NCBI RefSeq assembly: GCF_001646665.1
Contig: NZ_LWBU01000384.1
Span: forward strand, 181,091 to 245,090
From: Streptomyces noursei
GTDB lineage: Bacteria; Actinomycetota; Actinomycetes; Streptomycetales; Streptomycetaceae
Reading direction: 5' to 3'
DNA length: 64,000 nucleotides
Part shown: positions 42,694 through 51,288 of the stretch, piece by piece
How the letters are laid out: each line of letters begins with the position of its first letter
Numbering within the stretch: the stretch's first letter is position 1
Translations under genes and position numbers: made by a program
The notes under the pieces: model-generated
Databases searched by the model: none
Told to the model about the DNA's origin: nothing
What the model saw: the letters and a program-made list of their open reading frames with translations, nothing else

Positions 42694-43343
42694 GGTGTCT
42701 CCTTCGTGTCCGGCGCGTCCGCGGCGGTGACCCGGCGGTGCATGGTCGTGACCGCGCCGAAGCCCATGAGGCCGCGCAGGTAGGGGGTCCGCTCGGTGCG
42801 GACGGGGGCGAAGCCGTGGCGCTCGTAGAGCGCCTTGGCGCGGGGGTTGGCGTCGATGACGTCCAGGCGGATCCGGTGGCAGCCGTGGTCGGCCGCGATG
42901 GCGGCGATCTCCTTCAGCAGCAGACCGCCGATGCCGGTGCCGCGGTGCGCCGCGTCCACGGCGATGCCGTCCATGACGAGTTCGCCCTCGGCGGGTTCGC
43001 GCTCGAAGAGGGCGAGGAGCGCGAGTCGCGGCAGACCGCGGAGAAGACCGTACTCCGTCAGCACGTCCTTCGCGCTCCCGCCGGTCAGCGCGCGGTCGCC
43101 GAGCCGGTACCCGGCCACACCCACCACCCGGTCGCCGATGAGCGCGGTGACGCCCCGGTCGTGCCGCAGGTGGGCCGCGATGAACCGGCGCCCCGCCTCG
43201 GGCGGGCCGAGCGCCGGGGAGAGCTTGCGGCCGAACGCCTCCCAGTAGAGCTCCGCCACCCGCTCCTCACCGCCCCGCGGTACGCCTCTGCGGATGACCG
43301 GCCGGCCGCCGGCCACCGCTGCCCCGTCCTCGGTCCTGTCCAT
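42690..43343 (-). CDS. GNAT family N-acetyltransferase
   Basis: This 217-residue protein has the GNAT acetyl-CoA motif A: VMDGIAVDAAHRGTGIGGLLLKEI, then HRIRLDVIDANPRAKALYERHGF and PVRTERTPYLRGLMGF. The substrate is unknown. It is the first gene of a two-gene unit with the PaaX-like regulator. The 110-base divergent region to the hydrolase at 43455 includes AACGAACGTTC and GTATAC palindromes. ATG 43343 is the start. Confidence 0.9.
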   Translation of the reverse strand: MDRTEDGAAVAGGRPVIRRGVPRGGEERVAELYWEAFGRKLSPALGPPEAGRRFIAAHLRHDRGVTALIGDRVVGVAGYRLGDRALTGGSAKDVLTEYGLLRGLPRLALLALFEREPAEGELVMDGIAVDAAHRGTGIGGLLLKEIAAIAADHGCHRIRLDVIDANPRAKALYERHGFAPVRTERTPYLRGLMGFGAVTTMHRRVTAADAPDTKETP

Positions 43344-43454
43344 CGCCGCGTCCTCTCGTCGGGTCCACCGGACCACACCACCTGAACGCAGAGTATACGC
43401 TCGTTTTAGCAACGAACGTTCTTGACATGAGCGAAAACTGGTGAGGGGTGGGAC
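43344..43454. promoter_or_regulatory. Divergent control region with GAACGTTC palindrome
   Basis: GTATAC (43396-43401), GAACGTTC (about 43415-43422) and facing copies of CGCTCGTTTTA and GAGCGAAAAC lie in this AT-richer region between the GNAT and hydrolase genes. A TTGACA (43424-43429) may be a -35 for the plus-strand hydrolase, without a clear -10. Confidence 0.4.
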
Positions 43455-44549
43455 ATGATCGCGGGGTTCCGGGCGCCCGGACGGCGCGGACGACGGTGGA
43501 CGGTGTGGGTCTGGGTCCTGGTGGGGGCGCTGCTGGCGGGCGTCGGGGCGGCAGGGCTGATGGTGTGGCAGAACACGTACGCGCTCCGTGAGGAGAAGGT
43601 GTCGCTGCGGCACGACGGCAAGCTGCTCCGGGGGGTGCTCGCCCTGCCAGCATCGGGCGACGGGCCTTTCGGCGTGGTGGTCTTCGTGCACGGCGACGGC
43701 CCGGTCGACGCGACGCACGAGACGTTCTACCGGCCGCTGTGGGAGTCCTTCGCCCGGGAGGGGTACGCGTCCCTGTCGTTCGACAAGCCCGGGGTCGGCG
43801 GTTCGGAGGGCGACTGGCTCGACCAGAGCATGGCGGATCGGGCGGAGGAGACCCTGGCGGCCGTGGCCTGGGCGCGCGCACGCCCGGACCTCGACGGCCG
43901 CCGCGTCGGCCTGTGGGGGGCGAGCCAGGCGGGCTGGGTGCTGCCCAAGGTCGCGGCGCGCGACCGGGGTCTGCGGTTCGTCGTCGCCGTGTCCCCGGCC
44001 GTCAACTGGCTGCGCCAGGGCCGGTACAACCTCCTCGCCGAGCTGCGCCGGGAGGGTGCCACGGCGGAGCGGCGGGACGCGGCGCTGCGGCGGCGGGAGA
44101 CCACGCTCGCCCTGCTCGCGCGCAAGGCGTCGTACGCCGAGTACCGCGCGGCGGTCGGCGACGGGGGCGACGTGACGGCCGCGCGATGGTCGTTCATCAC
44201 CCGGAACCACACCGCCGACGCGACGGCTGACCTCCGGGCCATGCGGGGTACACCGGTCCTCCTGGTGCTGGCCGGCCGGGACGTCAACGTGGACGTCGCC
44301 GAGACGGAGGCCGTCTACCGCCGGCTCCTGCCCGCCGCGTCCCTCCACGTCGTTCACCATCCGGACGCCACGCACGCGCTGGTGGAGCACGACGTGGAGC
44401 GCTCGGGGTGGCGCCTGACACTGACCGCGGTCTTCGCACCCCGGCAGCTGTACGCCGACGGGGTCCTCGCGGCCCAGGCCGGCTTCGTCCGGCGGCTGAA
44501 CACCGGGGACGGGGCGGTGCGCGGGCGCGGCGGCGGTGCGGGGCTGTGA
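43455..44549 (+). CDS. Membrane-anchored alpha/beta hydrolase
   Basis: This 364-residue protein has one N-terminal membrane helix (VWVWVLVGALLAGVGAAGLM), so the hydrolase domain is probably outside the cell. Markers are VVVFVHGDGPVDA, SFDKPGVGGSEGDW, the nucleophile elbow LWGASQAGWVLP, the acid loop LAGRDVNVD and the His motif DATHALVE. It resembles S9/bacterial acyl-CoA-ester hydrolase-like peptidases (BAAT/DLH types). It is upstream of the NRPS locus but separated by a hairpin, so membership of the pathway is uncertain. Confidence 0.85.
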   Translation: MIAGFRAPGRRGRRWTVWVWVLVGALLAGVGAAGLMVWQNTYALREEKVSLRHDGKLLRGVLALPASGDGPFGVVVFVHGDGPVDATHETFYRPLWESFAREGYASLSFDKPGVGGSEGDWLDQSMADRAEETLAAVAWARARPDLDGRRVGLWGASQAGWVLPKVAARDRGLRFVVAVSPAVNWLRQGRYNLLAELRREGATAERRDAALRRRETTLALLARKASYAEYRAAVGDGGDVTAARWSFITRNHTADATADLRAMRGTPVLLVLAGRDVNVDVAETEAVYRRLLPAASLHVVHHPDATHALVEHDVERSGWRLTLTAVFAPRQLYADGVLAAQAGFVRRLNTGDGAVRGRGGGAGL

Positions 44550-44880
44550 GATGCCCCGCGCGGCCCTTGAGAAGGGCTCCACGGACTGTCCATCACGGCC
44601 ATAGCGGTCGGAATGAGCGATTCCGACCACATGGTCTGCTCCAATGACTGTTTTCGGTCAGAACACATCATCAAGTGATCGCACGCGTGGCCAGTCGGTT
44701 TCGCTCCGTCACTCCCCCTGATCACCCGCCCCCACTGGACCGGCACCCCCGCGATTCATCCGGCAGCCACCCAGGACGGTTGAAGATTTTCCTGACACAA
44801 CACCAAACAGTCGAAAGAAACGACCGAAAGTGTCCATCGTCTTTTGACTACTGATCGACCGTTCAGTGAAGGTCGTTCAC
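44550..44880. other. AT-richer intergenic region before NRPS locus
   Basis: This 331-base region is markedly less GC-rich than its surroundings. A perfect hairpin GGTCGGAAT/ATTCCGACC (44606-44628) is probably the hydrolase terminator. Near the MFS start, GACCGTTCA and GTCGTTCA (44856-44878) form a direct repeat that may be a regulator site. It probably holds the main promoter of the NRPS operon. Confidence 0.5.
44606..44628. terminator. Hairpin terminator after hydrolase gene
   Basis: GGTCGGAAT (44606-44614) and ATTCCGACC (44620-44628) pair perfectly around GAGCG, 57 bases after the hydrolase stop. Confidence 0.6.
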
Positions 44881-46197
44881 ATGTCCGTCACATCCCGGGC
44901 CGTGAGCAGCGGCCCTCTGCGTATGCGCGACTTCCGTCTGCTGCTGGCCGGGGCGGCGGCCGGGCAGCTCGGCGCCCACGTCACCCTGGTCGCCCTGCCA
45001 CTCGTGGCGGTGCTCGTACTCGAGGCGACCGCGCTGGAGGTGGGGCTGCTCACGGCCGCCGAGACCGCCGCGTTCCTGGTGATCGGACTCCCCGCGGGCG
45101 CCTGGGTCGACCGCATGCGGAAGCTGCCGCTGATGGTCCGGGCCGACGTCGTCCGGGCCGTGGCCATGGCGAGCGTCCCGGCGGCGGCCCTCGCCGGTGT
45201 CCTCACCATGGCGCAGTTGTACGTGGTCGCCCTGGTCACCGGCGTCGCGACCGTCTTCTTCGACGTGGCCCACCAGAGCTTCCTGCCCCACCTGCTGCCG
45301 AGGGACATGCTGGTCAAGGGCAACGGGGCGCTGGAGACCGTGCGCTCGTCGGCGCAGGTCACCGGTCCCGGGATCGGTGGCGGTCTGGTGCAGCTGGTGG
45401 GCGCCCACCTGGCCGTCGTGGTCGACGCCGCCGGATACGCCCTGTCCGCCCTCTTCCTCCGGGGCATCCGGAAGGAGGAACCCCTCCCCGAACCCGCCCC
45501 CGGCCGGTCCCTGCGCGCCGATGTCGCCGAGGGCCTGCGCTTCGTGCTGGGTCAGCCCCTGCTGCGGGTGATCGCCGCTTCCACCGGCCTCGGCAACTTC
45601 TTCACCGCGCTGCTGATGGCCACCCAGACGGTGTTCCTCGTCCGCGTGCTGGGCCTGGAACCCGGCGCGGTGGGTCTCGTACTGTCGGCCGCCGCCGTCG
45701 GCGGACTCGCGGGCGCGCTGGCCGCCGGCGCGCTCGCCGCGAAGCTGGGCCAGGCCCGGATCATCTGGCTCTCCGCACTCGTGACGGGGCCGTTCGCGCT
45801 GCTGTGGCCGGTGTCGCAGCGGGTGGGGGGCGCCGTGGTGTTCGCGCTCGGCTCGGGCGTCGTCTTCTTCGGCGCCGTCGTGTACAACGTCGCGCAGGTG
45901 AGCTTCCGTCAGGCCCTCTGCCCGCCGGCCCTGCTGGGCCGGATGAACGCGACCCTGCGGTTCCTCATGTGGGGCACGCTGCCGCTGGGGGCGCTGGCCG
46001 GCGGGGCGCTCGCCGACCGCTTCGGCGCCGGCGCCGCGCTGTGGTGCTGCGCGGCCGGTTTCCTCGCCGTACCGCTGCCGCTGCTGCTCTCCCCGCTGCT
46101 CCGGATGCGGGACCTGCCCGCCGGACCGCACCCGACTGAGCCACCGGCCGCCGGGCAGCAGACCGCAGGGCAGCAGCCCGCCGGACCGCGTTCTTAA
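44881..46197 (+). CDS. MFS exporter of the NRPS locus
   Basis: This 438-residue protein has about twelve helices and MFS_3-type motifs: LLLAGAAAGQLGAHVTLVALPLV, GLPAGAWVDRMRKLPLMVRAD (split) and GLGNFFTALLMATQTVFLVRVLGL. Related transporters (EntS-like) export siderophores and peptides. As the first gene of the tight plus-strand row of NRPS genes it probably exports the product. ATG 44881 has GAAGG at good spacing; a GTG at 44866 is an alternative. The C-terminus is a Gln/Pro-rich tail. Confidence 0.88.
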   Translation: MSVTSRAVSSGPLRMRDFRLLLAGAAAGQLGAHVTLVALPLVAVLVLEATALEVGLLTAAETAAFLVIGLPAGAWVDRMRKLPLMVRADVVRAVAMASVPAAALAGVLTMAQLYVVALVTGVATVFFDVAHQSFLPHLLPRDMLVKGNGALETVRSSAQVTGPGIGGGLVQLVGAHLAVVVDAAGYALSALFLRGIRKEEPLPEPAPGRSLRADVAEGLRFVLGQPLLRVIAASTGLGNFFTALLMATQTVFLVRVLGLEPGAVGLVLSAAAVGGLAGALAAGALAAKLGQARIIWLSALVTGPFALLWPVSQRVGGAVVFALGSGVVFFGAVVYNVAQVSFRQALCPPALLGRMNATLRFLMWGTLPLGALAGGALADRFGAGAALWCCAAGFLAVPLPLLLSPLLRMRDLPAGPHPTEPPAAGQQTAGQQPAGPRS

Positions 46198-46282
46198 GGA
46201 CCCGTTCGCACCCGGGTGACTCACGGCGCCCGGACACCACATCGCGCGGCCACGCCGTCGGCCGGACGACAGAGAGGATCAC

Positions 46283-47701
46283 GTGCTCAGCATCTCGGGC
46301 CAGTACCTGGCTCGCTACCGGGGTCTCCCGCCCGACGGGGGCGTCACGCTGCCCGTCACCGGGGCGCAGCGCCGCTTCATCCTGGTGCGCGCCCTCGACC
46401 CCACCGGGCGGCCGGACCTCGTCCCGATGTTCTTCGCCTTCCCGCGCGGCACGGTGGACCCCGTGCGCCTCGCCGCCGCGGCCGAGCGCCTCGCCGCCCT
46501 CCACCCGGTCCTGCGCGGCAGGCCGGGCGTGGTGCGCGGGACGCCGGTGCTCCGCGTGGAGCGGCCGGACGTGCCCGTCGTACGCGTGCCCCGGGCGCCG
46601 GGCGAGGAGGCGGGCACCGCCCTGCGCCGCGCGCTGAGCGCGTGGACCCCCGACGGCCCGCCGCTGCGGCTGTTCCTCATCGACGACGACGGGACGGTGT
46701 GCGGCGACGGCAACGGTGACGGTGACGGTGACGGCGGTGCGGCCCCCGGCGCGGGCGCCGGACCGGACGGTGGCGCGGAGGGCGGACCGGGCGGGCCCGC
46801 CGCCGAGCGGGAGGTGCTCGCCGTCGTCCTCGACCACGCCGTCTGCGACGGTACGTCACTCGCCCGAATCGTCGAGGAACTCGGCGCCGCCTACGCCGAG
46901 GGGCCCGGGGCCGGTGCCCCGGCGCCCGCGGACGTCGACGCCGGCCTGGCCGCCTACCGCGAGGCCGTGCTGCTCCAGCTCGACGCCGAGGACCGGGCGG
47001 CCTCGCCCGAGTCCCTGGCCTACTGGGGCGACCGGCTCCGGGCCGTCCGCGACCGGTCCCCCGCACCGCGGCCGGGCGCCCCCGCGGCCGGGGCGCGGCC
47101 GAGCGGTTCGGCCCACGCGCTGCTGCCCTCGCCCGCCGGCGGGGTGCCCTTCCCCGAGCTGCTGGACGCCTGCCGCGCGGCCGCGCGCGCCCTGTACGGT
47201 CCCGGTCACGTGGTGCCGCTCGGCTACCCGTGGGGCGGCCGGCCCCCCGGTGCCGAGCGGGTGCTGGGCTGCTTCCTCAACACCGTGGTGTTCCCGGCGG
47301 CGACCGGGCGGGCCCCCTCCGGGGCCGAAGTGACCGCCGACACCTGGTGGGACGACCTGGACCGGGCCGACGTCCCCTTCGACGCCGTCGTGCACGCGGC
47401 CCGGGAGGCCGGATCCGGCTGGTCCGGCCGTCTCGACGGGCTGCTGACCGTCGACGACAGCAGGCAGCGGCCGCCGCTCCGCCTGGCAGGGATCGGGGGA
47501 CGGGAGGTCCACGTCGACGGCAGACCCGTGCGCGGCCCCTTCGCGGTCTCCGTCACCCAAGGACCGGAACTGCGGCTGCGCATGGTGTGGGACCGCGCCG
47601 TACTGGACGACCGCACCGCCCTCGACGCCTTCGACGCACTCGCCGGCGCACTCGGGACGACGACGGAAGCGGCGTCGGCCACCGGCCGACCCCTTACGTG
47701 A
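46283..47701 (+). CDS. Stand-alone NRPS condensation domain protein
   Basis: This 472-residue protein is a free condensation (C) domain. It opens PVTGAQRRFILVRALDP, carries DHAVCDG (residues about 184-190) in place of HHxxxDG, keeping the catalytic second His and Asp-Gly, and has CFLNTVVFPA, matching the C5 motif. A low-complexity Asp/Gly insertion (GDGNGDGDGDGG) lies just before the active site. It would form one peptide bond between carrier-bound residues in trans. GTG 46283 follows GAGAGGATC. Its stop overlaps a GTG in the frame of the next gene. Confidence 0.85.
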   Translation: MLSISGQYLARYRGLPPDGGVTLPVTGAQRRFILVRALDPTGRPDLVPMFFAFPRGTVDPVRLAAAAERLAALHPVLRGRPGVVRGTPVLRVERPDVPVVRVPRAPGEEAGTALRRALSAWTPDGPPLRLFLIDDDGTVCGDGNGDGDGDGGAAPGAGAGPDGGAEGGPGGPAAEREVLAVVLDHAVCDGTSLARIVEELGAAYAEGPGAGAPAPADVDAGLAAYREAVLLQLDAEDRAASPESLAYWGDRLRAVRDRSPAPRPGAPAAGARPSGSAHALLPSPAGGVPFPELLDACRAAARALYGPGHVVPLGYPWGGRPPGAERVLGCFLNTVVFPAATGRAPSGAEVTADTWWDDLDRADVPFDAVVHAAREAGSGWSGRLDGLLTVDDSRQRPPLRLAGIGGREVHVDGRPVRGPFAVSVTQGPELRLRMVWDRAVLDDRTALDAFDALAGALGTTTEAASATGRPLT

Positions 47702-47928
47702 CGCCCGTTCCCCCCGTGGCGCCCGGCTCCTCCGTGACGCCCATGTCCTCCGTGCCACTCACCGTGCCACCCACCGACTCCGCGCGACTCGGCTCCGTGC
47801 CACCGACCGACTCCGTGACACCGACCGACCCGGCCGGCCCGCGCGATCCGCGACCGGCCCCGCGCCACGCCCGGACACGACCGTGCCCGGCGCACTCCAT
47901 CCGACCCGACGAACCCCAGGGATCGCCC
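47702..47928 (+). other. Spacer coding a possible Pro/Thr-rich NRPS extension
   Basis: A GTG at 47698 overlaps the stop of the C-domain gene (GTGA) and is in frame with the NRPS gene at 47929. The intervening 77 codons have no stop and read as a low-complexity linker (VPPTDSARLGSVPPTDSV and similar) from degenerate repeats such as CTCCGTGCCACCGACCGA. The NRPS may start here rather than at 47929. Confidence 0.45.
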
Positions 47929-50900
47929 ATGCTTCCGCTCTCCTCCTCGCAGGAGATCGTCTGGCTGCACGAACAGGTGCAGCCGGGCAGCCGTGCCTAC
48001 AACTTCACCGCGGCCCTCGACCTGTGGGGCCCGCTCGACCGCGACGCCCTCCGCCACGGTCTCGCCGCCACGCTCGACCGGCACGCGGGCCTCCGCCTGG
48101 AACTGGTCGCCGTCACCGGCGCCATGCCCGGCCAGCGGGTCGCCGACCACTGCGAGCCCCGGCTGCGCACGGTCGACCTGAGCACCGCGACGGACCCCGA
48201 GGCCGCCTTCCAGGAGCTGCTGCGTACGGAGGCGGAGACCCCGCTCGACACGTACGAGGCGCCCCTGCTCCGCTGGACGCTGGTACGGCTCGCGGACGAC
48301 CACCACCGGCTCGTCCACGTCGAGCACCATCTGATCCACGACGGCCACTCGTTCGCGATCCTGCTCGACGACGTGTTCACCGTCTACCGCGCCCACGTCC
48401 TCGGTGAGCCCGCCGCGCTGCCGCCGGCGCCCTCGTACGCCGACCACGTCGCCGCCCAGGCGCACGGCGCGCGGGAGGAGGCACGGCGTGCCGGGCTGGA
48501 GTTCTGGACCGTCGAACTGAGCGGCCTCTCCTACGACCTGCCGCTGCCCGGTCTGTCCCGTCCCGGCGCCCGGCGCCGCCACCACGGCGGACAGATGCGC
48601 CAGACGATCGGCGCGGACCTGGCGGAACGCCTGCGCGACCACGCGCGGGAGCGCGGCCTGACGCCGTTCTCCACCCTCCTCGGCCTCTTCGCCGAACTCC
48701 TGCGCCGGCACAGCGGCCGTTCACAGCTGGTCGTCGGCACCGCGGTCGGCAACCGGCCCCGCGGGCACGAGCAGACGGTCGGCATGTTCGTCAACACCAT
48801 CCCCCTCCCGCTGCGTCCGGAGCCTGCCGCACCGGCCGAGGAGACGATGGACGAGGTGACCGACGTCCTCATCCGCGCGCTGCCGCACCAGGACGTGCCG
48901 GTCCAGGAACTGACCCGGTCCCTCGGCCTGCACACGTCGGGCGCCGACAACCCGCTGTTCGACGTGATGTTCAGCGCCCACGACGCCGAGCTGCCCCGGA
49001 TCGACGTCCCCGACCTGGACGTCACCCTGTTCGAGGGCTTCAACACCGGTACGACCAGGTTCGACCTGGACGTGGTGCTGCTGCCCGACGACCGCCGCGG
49101 GGTCGGCCCCCGGCACGGCGCCGCCGGCATGATCCTGGTGTGGGACTACGACGCCGACATGTTCGGCGAGGACGTGGTGCGGCTGCTCGCCGGCCGGTTC
49201 CAGGACCTCCTGCGCGCCTACCTCGACGCGCCGGGCACCGCCCTGGCCGACCTGGCGCCGGTACGCCCGGAGGCCGGCCGCACCGCTGACGCACCGGCCA
49301 CCGCAGCGGCCCCGCACGACGCCACCGCCTCCGCCGCACCGGCCGCCGCCATTGCACCGGCCACCGCACCGGCCGCCACCGCCTCCGTCCCCGCCGGGCC
49401 GGCCCCCGCCGCCGGACGGCCCGCCGGACCGGACCCGCTCGACGCCCTCACCGCGCACGACGCGTCCCTCCCGGCCATGCTGATCGGCGCCCGCAGGCTC
49501 ACCTACGGGGACCTGGAGGACCGGGTCGCCACCCTCGCCGAGCGCCTGCTGGCCGCCGGGGTGACCGCCGGCCGGCCGGTGGCCGCCGTCCTCCCGCGCG
49601 GCGTCGACGCGATCGTCGCGCTGCTCGCCTGCCTGCGCACCGGCGCGGTCCACTGCCCGCTCTCGCCGTCGGACCCGCCCGCCCGGCTGGAGCTGCTGCT
49701 GGGCCGGCTGCGCCCGGCCCTGGTCCTCACCTCGGCCGAGCACCCCGTCACGGTCCCCGACGGCCTGCCGAGCGCCCCGATCGACGCACCCGAGCTGCCG
49801 CAGGCGCACGCCGCCGACGCCGTCCCGGGCGCCGCGTACGTCATCCACACCTCCGGGTCGACCGGTACGCCCAAGCCCGTCGCGGTCGGCCGCGCGGCGC
49901 TCGCGAACCATCTGACCGGCGTGGCCGACAGGTTCGGGCTGCGCCACGGCGACCGGGTCCTGCTGTTCGCCCAGCCGTCGTTCGACGTCGCGCTGGAGGA
50001 GGTGCTGCCGTCGCTGTACGCGGGGGCGTGCCTCGTCGTGCCCGAGCGCGAGGTACCCACGGGCACCGAGCTGGCCGAGCTGCTGGCGCAGGCCCGCGTC
50101 ACCGTGGCCAACCTCCCCACCAGCTACTTCCTCGCCACCCGGGACGAGCTGCGGCCCGTCCTGCGGGACGGCGGCTGGTCGCCGCGGCTGCTGGTGCTCG
50201 GCGGCGAACGCCTCCCGGCGGACGTCCTGCGCGACTTCATGGCGGACACCGACGCGACGGTGCTCAACGCCTACGGCGTCACCGAGGCCGCCGTCACCTC
50301 CACCGTCCACGCCCTCACCCCGGAGGACCTCGCCGACGGGGCGGAGATCCCGCTCGGGACCGAGCTGCCCGGCGAGCGGGTCCACGTCCTGGACGAGCAC
50401 CACCGCCCCCTGCCGGACGGCGCGGTGGGCGAACTCGCGATCGCCGGAGCCGGACTCGCCGAGGGGTACGTCGGCAACCCGGAGGCGACGGCCGCCCGTT
50501 TCGTCCACCCCGAGGCACTGGGCGGTGAACGGGTCTACCTCACCGGCGACCTGGGCTACCGGGGCCTGGACGGGCTGCTGTACTTCCTCGGCCGCCGGGA
50601 CAACCAGGTCAAGCTGCGCGGTTACCGCATCGAGCTGGAGGAGGTCGAGGCGGCCGCCTCCGCCGCGCTCGGCGGCCGGTCCTGCGCCGTCGTGCTGGAC
50701 CGGTCGGCGAACGGCGGCCCCCGGCTGGTCGGCTTCCTGGAGTGCCCCGACCAGGGCGACGCGTGGGACGAGCGGGCGCTGCACGCGGAACTCGGCCGCA
50801 GGCTCCCGGCCGCCCTCGTCCCGGGGCGCTGGGTGCGCCTCGACGCGATGCCCACCCTGGCGGGCGGCAAGCCGGACCGGACGGCGCTCGCCCGGAAGGC

Positions 50901-51288
50901 TGCGGAGCTCGGTGCGGCCGGCGCGGCGCTCCCGCCCGGCGACGCCGGTGCCCCGTCCGGCAGCGGTGACACGGCCGCGGGGAACGGCGAGCGCCGCGCC
51001 GGTGCGGCGGCTCCCGCCGACCCGATGACCGAACTGCTCACCGCGGGCTGGCGCGAGGTCCTGGAGCACGACCGCTTCGACCCGTCCACCGACTTCTTCC
51101 GGGCCGGCGGCCACTCCCTGCTCGCCGCGCGGCTGGCGGCCTGGCTGGAGCCCCGGCTCGGACACCGTCCGCCGATGCGGCTCTTCTTCCGCAACCCGGT
51201 GCTCGCCGACCAGGCCGGGGCGCTCGCCGCCACCGCCGCCACCGGTACGGCCGTCACCGCCACCGCCACCACTTCGACGGAGTCCTGA
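47929..51288 (+). CDS. NRPS module C-A-T
   Basis: This 1119-residue protein holds one elongation-type module. The C domain (1-445) has HHLIHDG (about 133-139). After an Ala/Pro/Thr linker, the A domain has HTSGSTGTPK (A3), NAYGVTE (A5), YLTGDLGYRGLDG (A7), GRRDNQVKLRGYRIE (A8) and GGKPDR (A10). The T domain has FFRAGGHSLL (Ser about 1063). By eye, the specificity residues are D-V-E-N-V-G-A-V-T-K; an acidic residue at position 239 hints at a basic substrate, not proven. ATG 47929 follows AGGGAT; see the alternative start upstream. Confidence 0.9.
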   Translation: MLPLSSSQEIVWLHEQVQPGSRAYNFTAALDLWGPLDRDALRHGLAATLDRHAGLRLELVAVTGAMPGQRVADHCEPRLRTVDLSTATDPEAAFQELLRTEAETPLDTYEAPLLRWTLVRLADDHHRLVHVEHHLIHDGHSFAILLDDVFTVYRAHVLGEPAALPPAPSYADHVAAQAHGAREEARRAGLEFWTVELSGLSYDLPLPGLSRPGARRRHHGGQMRQTIGADLAERLRDHARERGLTPFSTLLGLFAELLRRHSGRSQLVVGTAVGNRPRGHEQTVGMFVNTIPLPLRPEPAAPAEETMDEVTDVLIRALPHQDVPVQELTRSLGLHTSGADNPLFDVMFSAHDAELPRIDVPDLDVTLFEGFNTGTTRFDLDVVLLPDDRRGVGPRHGAAGMILVWDYDADMFGEDVVRLLAGRFQDLLRAYLDAPGTALADLAPVRPEAGRTADAPATAAAPHDATASAAPAAAIAPATAPAATASVPAGPAPAAGRPAGPDPLDALTAHDASLPAMLIGARRLTYGDLEDRVATLAERLLAAGVTAGRPVAAVLPRGVDAIVALLACLRTGAVHCPLSPSDPPARLELLLGRLRPALVLTSAEHPVTVPDGLPSAPIDAPELPQAHAADAVPGAAYVIHTSGSTGTPKPVAVGRAALANHLTGVADRFGLRHGDRVLLFAQPSFDVALEEVLPSLYAGACLVVPEREVPTGTELAELLAQARVTVANLPTSYFLATRDELRPVLRDGGWSPRLLVLGGERLPADVLRDFMADTDATVLNAYGVTEAAVTSTVHALTPEDLADGAEIPLGTELPGERVHVLDEHHRPLPDGAVGELAIAGAGLAEGYVGNPEATAARFVHPEALGGERVYLTGDLGYRGLDGLLYFLGRRDNQVKLRGYRIELEEVEAAASAALGGRSCAVVLDRSANGGPRLVGFLECPDQGDAWDERALHAELGRRLPAALVPGRWVRLDAMPTLAGGKPDRTALARKAAELGAAGAALPPGDAGAPSGSGDTAAGNGERRAGAAAPADPMTELLTAGWREVLEHDRFDPSTDFFRAGGHSLLAARLAAWLEPRLGHRPPMRLFFRNPVLADQAGALAATAATGTAVTATATTSTES

